Assembly (NCBI GenBank): GCA_015501055.1
Contig: JADNYV010000249.1
Location: 1 to 50,958, forward strand
DNA from: Mucidula mucida
Taxonomy: Eukaryota > Basidiomycota > Agaricomycetes > Agaricales > Physalacriaceae
Reading direction: 5' to 3'
DNA length: 50,958 nt
Shown: one piece after another, positions 44,559 to 50,958 of the stretch
Position numbering within the stretch: the stretch's first letter is position 1
How the letters are laid out: each line of letters begins with the position of its first letter
Position numbers and translations under genes: made by a program
The notes under the pieces: generated by a model
What the model was told of the DNA's origin: nothing
The model's database searches: none
What the model saw: the letters and a program-made list of their open reading frames with translations, nothing else

Positions 44559-45647
44559 CTAAGAAGCACCAGTTAGCATCGAAACATGGCGTTTTGGAAC
44601 GGTCGCACGGAGAGTGTTAATGGGCAAAAGCACTGGCAGATACCTTTAGTTGGTTGGAAAGTTCATTCGTAGAGTCCAATATTTTGACCTACCATGAGCA
44701 GTAATCCAGTCCTTGCTATTTTCTGCGGCAAGGAGTATGGCGTCCTCTACAAATTACAGCCTTCAGCGTCGTCGCATTCAGTGCTGTAAAGCTCACTGCA
44801 GGCAAGGAACACATTCCGAATCCATTCCCAGACGGGATTCGTAGACTCTGCTAGAAGTCGCAGACTATCTGGGGCTGACAATGTCCCTGTAATTTGAGTA
44901 TGGTCGATGTACATCGTGGTACGAGCGGCGAGGCTGGCATGCGCCAGCGGAGATTGAAGTTCGATCTATCGGCAGCTGATCGGCAGAAATGCTGAGCAGC
45001 TTGCTTTCTCGATACCCAAGCCCGATATAGCATCCGTTCACGTCTTCCTCAGCGAAACTCCAATTCGGCGTGACTTTCCCCTAGTGTCGACCGACTGCCA
45101 GTCTTCTCGTTGCGAGCGGGCCGTACTTTATTGGGCCAAAAGCCTGTCTTGAAGACAGACTTGGATGAGGGTGAGCCTCATCCATTCATTGTGCTTAAGC
45201 ACCGTGAAGGGTGTTCTGATAATCATTCGGTTAGCAGAAAAATACTGCGCGTTGGATCAATGAATATGTGTGATTAGAGAGTGCTTGCATAACATAATAC
45301 ATAACGTTCTGGTGTTAATTCTTAAGCAAGAGTCTCAACGTTCACGGCATGCTTGAGTCCCGTGGTAGCCGTGCTTCCAAGTCGCTTTAAAGCATTCGCG
45401 GGAGCACACCACATAGCTAAGACATGCGGAACAGCGCATATAACGTTTGCCTTCAGTAACGGGCGCTGAACACTAGTAATCGTCAGAATAATCAGGGACA
45501 CAAATTAAAGGGGACATACATTTTCATTCATGCAATTGATAACAAGCTTGGCCGTAACAGGATTCAATGTTATTCTATCCTGGAGCATGTCCAGGAACGT
45601 ATGCCACCCAACCGCCAACGGATGCGCCGATGAAGAAGGCGGCAGAT
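44559..45647. other. Intergenic up to the LTR, nothing recognised
   Basis: Short frames only. The sequence GCAGA directly precedes the LTR start and would be one copy of a target duplication if the other end, outside the window, carries it. Confidence 0.45.
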
Positions 45648-45711
45648 TGTTAGCGACTGACTAAGCCACAAGACTCAACTGTTAGCGACTGACTAAGCCA
45701 CAAGACTCAAC
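45648..45711. repeat. Perfect 32-bp tandem duplication at the LTR end
   Basis: TGTTAGCGACTGACTAAGCC and the following 12 bases occur twice without mismatch at 45648-45679 and 45680-45711. Each copy begins with the LTR terminal TGTTA. Confidence 0.85.
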
Positions 45712-46208
45712 CAGGTACCACAGCAAGAACTGAAAGAGAAAACGTTCGCGTTCGTAAGACTAGGCTAGGCCAGGTGTATAAACGAGATCGGAACTAAAGT
45801 ACAATGATACTACACTACTGCTTATATACTATTAAGTCTGTGTTTGAAGATCCTTGTCCATACGCGTTTCCACTAGGGATGCTCCACGCCCTTGACCCAG
45901 TGTTGTATGCTACTAGTCCGTGAAACCATTAAATACGAGTGGTGACTGCATGTAAGTAATAATACTGAAACGACCATGTGTACTGCAAGTGTCGGCGGTG
46001 TGTATACAATAGGGAGTCCATGAGGTATCGGCATGTATGATGTCATCCATGTGTTGGGCGTGTGTCCGACATGAGTACGGCTTCGGTAATGAAAAGGGGT
46101 ATGATCGGTGACGAAACAGATGATGAAACGGTCCGTTGGTTGATAAGACAAGGCTCCCGATAAGATATGATAAGATGTGAAAATGTGAAAATATGGCGAT
46201 TCATAACA
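45648..46208 (-). repeat. 3' LTR of the chromovirus
   Basis: The segment is bounded by TGTTA and TAACA (5-bp inverted ends, TG...CA) and lies just beyond the polypurine tract AAGGAGGGGGTGA on the minus strand (46221-46209). It contains TATATAAG (45828-45821, minus), the likely LTR promoter. At its outer end a 32-bp unit is repeated head to tail (45648-45679 and 45680-45711), so the true end could be either TGTTA; the LTR is then 561 or 529 bp. Confidence 0.7.
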
Positions 46209-46221
46209 TCACCCCCTCCTT
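46209..46221 (-). other. Polypurine tract
   Basis: AAGGAGGGGGTGA directly before the LTR start TGTTATG, the expected plus-strand priming site of reverse transcription; it overlaps the pol stop codon. Confidence 0.6.
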
Positions 46222-48214
46222 AAGGCGCAAGTTCCATTCTGCGCCAGAGTCGCTCCATGAGGGCTGCAGAGGGTAGCGTGACGTCGAGGGGTTCAGTATC
46301 GGGCGGTGGCATGGGTCGGAAAAGATGTGATGGAAATTGCGACATGGGGACTTCAATGCGAGCAAGCGCGGGTGGCTTTGGCTTGTTCGGATATTGTTGG
46401 TGGAAATCACTGATGGCTTCGTCGGCATTTTTGAGATTGCATGCCGGTTCCCATGTCTGCTCGTGTGTGCCATAACCCTTCCAGTGAACCTTGTATTGAA
46501 AACCCCCGCGGTACTTCCGGGAATTCACCACTTTCTCGACCTCCCATTCCGGTTCGGCTCCTTCCAGCACAGGTGGTGGACGCGTGTCTCGGGGTTGCGT
46601 CGGAAATTGCGGCTCGTGGTAAGGCGTCAGCAGGGCCTCATTGAACACGGGATGAATGCTTTTCCACGTGTGAGGAATCTGGAGCTTGTAAGAGCTCGTC
46701 CCGACTTTCTTGATCACTTTGAACGGCCCGAATCGTTTGTCATCGAGCTTCTTCATTGGTCGATCCGTGCTGAGATTCGTCCCTTCCAGCCATACTTTGT
46801 CGCCTTCCTTGTACTCTACTGCCTCTGTTCGCTTCCTGTCATAAAACCGTTTCATGTCCTCTTTTGCCATCTTCAATGCTGACCCCACTTCATCCCATGT
46901 CTTCCTCATGCCATCGGCAAACTCCTGCGCAGTCTCATTTCTCGATGCCGTTTTCGGAGCGGTGCCTTTGTAGGGATGTCTGCCCATGTCTGCGAAGAAC
47001 GGAGTGACTTTGGTCGCCGAGTGAACTCGATCGTTGTAAACAAATTCAGCAGAGGGTAGCCATTCATGCCAGTCGTTCTGATGATAGTTGACGAATAACC
47101 GTAAGAAATGTTCTATCTCTTGGTTCAACCGTTCCGTCTGCCCATTTGCCTGTGGATGATACGCCGTTGTAAAGTTTCCCTGTATGCCCAACAACCGATA
47201 CAATTCCTTCATGAAACGCGAGTGATATTGTGGACCGCGATCATGTATCATCTGTCGTGGCATCCCATGTATGGGGAAAATGCGATCACGGTAAATGCGG
47301 GCCATGCCTTCTGACGTCAGAGTGGTGTGTGTCGGTATGATACGTAATCGCTTGGTGAAATGGTCCACAAACGTGCTGATCGCGTTGTATCCTCCTGATT
47401 CCGGCAGCTCTCCAATCATGTCCGTCCCTACTATCTCCCATGGCTCGCTTGGCACATCAATAGGATGAAGAGGTGCAGCCGGCTTCGTGCGATGTGACTT
47501 GGTGACCTGGCATTTTTGACACCCTTCTACGTATTCCCGGACGTCTCGGCTGATTCCTGGCCACCAATAGGTGCGTGTGATCAGCTCGAGGGTCTTGTAT
47601 CGTCCAGGATGCCCTGCAAGCTGTGCATCATGGTGCATTCCAATAACTCTTCCCCGCAATTCCTTGTCCTTCGGTATGTAAATACGATCCTTCCACATAA
47701 TAAGTCCATTTTCCTTCTCTTCCCATCCTTTTTCTTTGTTTTCTAATGCTTTTTGTACGTATCTGTCTTTGTTTCCTTTTCTTTGTTTGATTTTGTTAAG
47801 TAATTCGTCCTCCGGTGTATCTACTGTATGTAAAGAAAATTGAATTTGTGAAATAAAAAACTCCGGTTTGAGCAAAACAACGTTTTCGTTATCTTTTTCC
47901 CCCTTCTCAAGGCCTGTCATCCTTGACAAGGCATCAGCTTTCCCCATTGTCTTGCCCGGCTTGTGAATCATTTGTATATCATACTCCGCCAACTCCGTAA
48001 CCCATCTCGCCTGCCTCCGGTTCAACTTCTGCGGTTTCCTGAAGTACTGAAGGTTTTGATGATCGGTAAAAACCTCCACTGTCTCCTTAGCGCCTAGGAG
48101 ATATTGCCGCCAGTCGTCGATCGAGTCCATAATAGCCATCATCTCTTTGTCGTAGATCTCATAATTACGCTCCACTTCGTTCAGCGCGCGAGATCGGAAG
48201 CTACTGGTCTCCAT
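46220..48214 (-). CDS. RNase H, integrase and chromodomain part of Pol
   Basis: The 664-codon frame starts inside the RNase H domain (residues 1-100: DKEMMAIMDSIDDWRQYL, TDHQNLQYF, KADALSRM). The integrase zinc-binding region has His residues near 195-202 and the pair CQKC at 232-235. The catalytic D,D,E are seen in GTDMIGEL (265), HDRGPQ (325) and QTERLNQEIE (361). A GPF/Y-like linker (RFGPFKV, 495-501) precedes the chromodomain at about 556-606 (EWEVEKVVNSR to YKVHWKGY and TWEP). Chromodomains of this type direct insertion to modified histones, often H3K9me. It is really the 3' part of one Pol polyprotein; the first Met is only where the frame opens. Confidence 0.85.
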   Translation of the reverse strand: METSSFRSRALNEVERNYEIYDKEMMAIMDSIDDWRQYLLGAKETVEVFTDHQNLQYFRKPQKLNRRQARWVTELAEYDIQMIHKPGKTMGKADALSRMTGLEKGEKDNENVVLLKPEFFISQIQFSLHTVDTPEDELLNKIKQRKGNKDRYVQKALENKEKGWEEKENGLIMWKDRIYIPKDKELRGRVIGMHHDAQLAGHPGRYKTLELITRTYWWPGISRDVREYVEGCQKCQVTKSHRTKPAAPLHPIDVPSEPWEIVGTDMIGELPESGGYNAISTFVDHFTKRLRIIPTHTTLTSEGMARIYRDRIFPIHGMPRQMIHDRGPQYHSRFMKELYRLLGIQGNFTTAYHPQANGQTERLNQEIEHFLRLFVNYHQNDWHEWLPSAEFVYNDRVHSATKVTPFFADMGRHPYKGTAPKTASRNETAQEFADGMRKTWDEVGSALKMAKEDMKRFYDRKRTEAVEYKEGDKVWLEGTNLSTDRPMKKLDDKRFGPFKVIKKVGTSSYKLQIPHTWKSIHPVFNEALLTPYHEPQFPTQPRDTRPPPVLEGAEPEWEVEKVVNSRKYRGGFQYKVHWKGYGTHEQTWEPACNLKNADEAISDFHQQYPNKPKPPALARIEVPMSQFPSHLFRPMPPPDTEPLDVTLPSAALMERLWRRMELAP

Positions 48215-49110
48215 TTTCCGTCAACAAACTGGGAAAGAACCCCCCCGTTCGCATAGTTCGAGGAGTCCGCCTCAACTCGAAACTTGCCGTCGTCGCGTGG
48301 TACAATCAGAACAGGTTCTTCCGTCATTCTCCGTTTCAACTCCTCAAACGCCTCGTGCTGCTCCATGCCCCAAACCCACTCGCCCTTCCCGGTTAGCGAT
48401 GTCAACGGCTTCGCTACTCCCGCAAATCCTCGAATGAAACGTCGGTAGAAGTTGCAGAAGCCCAGGAATGACTGCACTTCCTTCTTCTTCGTCGGCTCCT
48501 TCCATTCCTTCACTACGGCCACTTTTGCCGGATCCATCTTCACTTCTCCTCCTCCAACAATGACTCCTAAGTAATCTACAGTCTGTGCCTCAAAACTACA
48601 TTTCTCGGGTTTTAAATACAGCTTATTTACTCGTAATATCTCAATACCTTTCGTACAATCTGTCTATGCTCCTCGAGAGTGTTCGTAAAGATAAGTATAT
48701 CATCCAGGTAAACTATAACATGTCCGCCGTCAATCAACTCCTTCAAGATGTGATTCATGAACGATTGGAACGTTGCCGGCGAGTTTGTGAGTCCGAAAAA
48801 CATTACTAATGGCTCAAACAGCCCTCGGTTTGTTCTAAACGCCGCTTTCCACTCATCACCTTCTTTGATCCAGATGTTATTGTAACCCCATCGGACATCC
48901 ATCTTCGTGAAAACCTTTGCTCCCTTCAACTTGTCATAAGCTCCTGAATCAACGGCAAGGGGTATCGGTTCTTGATTGTCATGTCGTTCAACTTCCGATA
49001 ATCCTGCACTGGCCGAAGGCTTCCGTCCTTCTTCTTGACAAAGAAGAATGGTGACGCCATGGGTGAGATTGATGGCCTATGCGTCCCGTGCGTATGTTTT
49101 CCTCCAAGAA
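48181..49110 (-). pseudogene. Reverse transcriptase region, frameshifted
   Basis: RT blocks are spread over frames: [16 protein letters not shown] and [10 protein letters not shown] (about 49070-48990), then the frame 48929-48627 with GAKVFTKMDVRWGYNN, FGLTNSPATFQSFMN and the catalytic YLDDILIF, then 48543-48181 with LGFCNFYRRFI and EAFEELKRRM. To read through, bases are missing near 49080 (ATAGG where an A is expected twice), near 48930 (TTATGAC) and near 48640 (GAGATATTACGAG). Each is a single-base loss, two of them in a doubled base. The catalytic residues are present, so the parent element was competent. Fusion with RNase H follows without a stop in the parent frame. Confidence 0.7.
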
Positions 49111-49770
49111 CTCGTCTAACGCCTTCTGCTCGGATGGACTAAGGGGATAAACCTTGCAGTCAACCGGTTTGGAACCAGGCGTAGTTCTATCGCGTGATCC
49201 CAGGGTCTTCGCTCCGGTAACTTGTCAAAGTCCGCCTTGCTGAATACATCGGAAAATTCCTCGATGTAAGGTGCAGCAGCGGATGAAGGCTGTTGTGATC
49301 TCAGCTTTTCACCGCTTTTGCGATAGTTGTCCCAGTCCATCCAGAACAAACGCTCTCCCTCTTCCAACTTCTCTTCTACGTCTTCTCCTTCATCTTCCGG
49401 TGAGTCGTACTCGGGTAGATAGCCGCAGCGGTCTGGGCATCGATCAAAAGTCAATGTGGATTCCGTCCAGTTGATTGTGGGGTTGTGATATTGTAGCCAA
49501 TCTAGCCCCAAAAAGATACTTGTTTTGCCGAGATTGGTGACGGCCAACTCAATCTTTTCGCGTGATCACCGATCTTCATCCGGACCTCCACAAAACCTTC
49601 GATTGCTCCTCCCTTGTTTAGGGTTCCATCCGCATTGTAGACAGGGAGCTTGACGGTAACTCCTTGATCGGGAGTCCGTTCTTCTCGACGAATTCTTTAT
49701 TGACACAAGAACCGTTGCTCCACTGTCAAGAAGGCACTCGTTTCCCATTCAGAGCCTGTGTGTACGCTCT
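49111..49770 (-). pseudogene. Retropepsin region, frameshifted
   Basis: LDSGAT (about 49735-49715), the active-site motif of retroviral-type aspartic proteases, is followed after a frame change by NLGKTSIFLGLDWLQYHNP, a conserved post-protease block of Ty3/gypsy elements, and an acidic linker (49430-49370) leading into RT. A single active-site Asp per chain means it acts as a dimer to cut the Gag-Pol precursor. Confidence 0.65.
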
Positions 49771-49972
49771 CTATGGTTACTCGGAGTTTCATGTCCTGCC
49801 CCTTTGTTCCCGGATGTACTTCCTCGACTTTTTCAACTCCGTCACAACTTCCACCGCAGCTTCCTTTGTCAACGCTCTGATCGCCATCACCTTCTCCTCC
49901 GTCGCTTCTCTCTCTCTCGCTCCGGCATCCATGCTCTCAAAATTCCCACTGCTCTCGGCACTTCATCCTCTC

Positions 49973-50956
49973 TTAGCCGTTGTGCGATCCACTCGGGCGT
50001 ATTTGGCTCAAATCTTTCTTTGCAGGTTTTGTTGGTGAAGTCGTCGATGATATTTTAGATGTTTCAGTACCCGTACTGTAAATAAATTCTGCATCTGACG
50101 ACCCTTCCCTTGATGACTGCTCCGCAGGACTGCGTCTACTGCGGGAGCTTCGCAAAACCCAACTCTTTGGCCAACTTCTTCTTCTCCTCGTCATTCATTT
50201 CGGTCCATAGACCCCGAATCGTCTGGGGTCGACCCTTCTTCGGACAGAACCTGCTGACATGGCCGTGTTCGCCACAGCTGAAGCAAAGTCCTCTTCAACG
50301 TGCATTGTTGATGTCCATCGGCCTGCCGGCTCCTCCATAGGTAACCCGGTGGCATCTCGTCGTGTGATTGGCGTCGGGGGTGGTTCGTAGGATTGGCTCT
50401 CGATGTAGCCCCTTGCGGAGCTTGGGGCCGGACTGCATACCGGCCTTTGCTCGCCATCCGCCTTCTCCATACTGATCGATCTGGATGATCTGTGTCTTCC
50501 AATCCTTGTATTTCTCGGCAACCCGTCTCGGCTGCCATAGATCTGATCATGATCTTCTCGTTGATGTTGGTCTCGAGAAGTTGCACAACATATGTGTCAT
50601 CCTTCGAATATTCGGATGAGTGAGCAGAACCTTGAACTTCTGGAAAAAATCTTGAGCGGTGTCTTGCCCCTGGCGCAACCGTTGATCTGTCTTGCGTGTC
50701 TGCGCAAGGTTGGAATCCACAAATTGCTCCTTCAAATGCTCCTTGAACTCTGTCCAAGAGACTGTCCATTCCTCTTCTTCCTCGTCGAAGTTCTGGTCCG
50801 AGTAGTTCTGGACCCATGCATCAACATGATCTCCTCGGATGTAGGAGAGAACAACATCGATCCTTTCGGAGTCAGATGTGAGGTTGTTCTTCTTGTCACG
50901 GATGTATGTGAACATCGATCGCCACCAGCTCTTGTACTTGGACTTGTCCCCGTCAT
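49973..50956 (-). pseudogene. Gag with CCHC zinc knuckle, 5' end outside window
   Basis: The capsid-like part is read at 50915-50547 (IDVVLSYIRGDHVDAWV, WTEFKEHLKEQF, Gag retrotransposon-type helices), then the frame changes near 50600 (TYVVQLLETNINEK), and again before the knuckle CFSCGEHGHVSRFC at about 50284-50243, a CX2CX4HX4C motif that binds RNA during packaging. The gene is cut by the window end and carries at least two frameshifts. Confidence 0.65.
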
Positions 50957-50958
50957 AA

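Larger units (their letters stand above)
45648..50958 (-). mobile_element. Ty3/gypsy chromovirus retrotransposon, partial
   Basis: Read on the minus strand the order is gag, protease, reverse transcriptase, RNase H, integrase with chromodomain, polypurine tract, 3' LTR: the Ty3/gypsy order with the chromodomain typical of chromoviruses (Tf1, MAGGY). The 5' LTR and primer-binding site lie beyond the right edge. Gag and the RT-protease part are interrupted by several single-base shifts, whereas RNase H-integrase-chromodomain is one open frame of 664 codons. It is therefore a fairly young but probably inactive copy, unless the shifts are sequence errors. Confidence 0.85.

Noticed and set aside
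49971..50058. Plus-strand frames opposite gag and protease
   Set aside because: They are complements of the retroelement coding strand and have no domains of their own.
1..50958. CRISPR arrays, rRNA genes, prokaryotic operons
   Set aside because: No regularly spaced repeats or rRNA-like conserved stretches; intron-rich genes show eukaryotic nuclear DNA.

Overview
The window is nuclear DNA of a filamentous basidiomycete, most likely a wood- or litter-decay Agaricomycete. Genes are split by many introns of about 45-70 nt with GT/AG ends, two tRNA genes carry canonical 37/38 introns, and the recognisable proteins are fungal: RAI1/DXO decapping nuclease, RRM-YTH reader, MYND-finger family, hexose transporter, HAP phytase, GH18, GH43, GH127 and a chromovirus. 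All exon joins given here were worked out by hand from reading frame and splice phase, not by software.

Layout. 1-738 (+): 3' half of a RAI1/DXO gene. 971-1900 (-): intracellular GH18 chitinase-like enzyme. 3086-3736 (-): small TATA-driven hypothetical gene with a C-terminal CxxC pair. 5246-6786 (+): coiled-coil protein ending in a FHPDKW domain. 7887-10606 (-): eight-exon RRM-YTH RNA-binding protein, with a TATA/CRE promoter and, further upstream, a four-unit heat-shock element. 11.4-18.4 kb: an island of MYND-type zinc-finger genes in both orientations: a possible 3' relic, a 5'-truncated copy, an apparently intact divergent copy, a frameshifted copy and a 67-residue finger-only gene.

18.7-31 kb is an accessory metabolic stretch: a GH43 arabinanase-like gene whose frame is coherent over 13 exons but which carries an early TAG, a decayed tandem duplicate of it split by a 399-bp TIR element, a hexose transporter, a short-chain dehydrogenase, a truncated GMC oxidoreductase and an aldehyde dehydrogenase. 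31.5-35 kb holds small hypothetical and NTF2/SnoaL-like genes and tRNA-Thr. 35.0-38.2 kb is empty as far as I can see. 38.2-43.5 kb: membrane-anchored HAP phytase, tRNA-His and a secreted GH127 beta-L-arabinofuranosidase. 45.6-50.96 kb: a minus-strand Ty3/gypsy chromovirus with one LTR, integrase plus chromodomain, RT, protease and gag, broken by several frameshifts and cut by the window end.

How it fits together. GH43 (arabinan cleavage), GH127 (arabinofuranoside removal), the sugar transporter and the oxidoreductases would suit plant cell-wall sugar use, but half of this set is decaying. The most unusual content is the MYND-finger island and the small TIR element with telomere-like internal repeats. 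Several of the inactivating changes are single-base losses, so assembly error has to be excluded before the broken genes are called pseudogenes.
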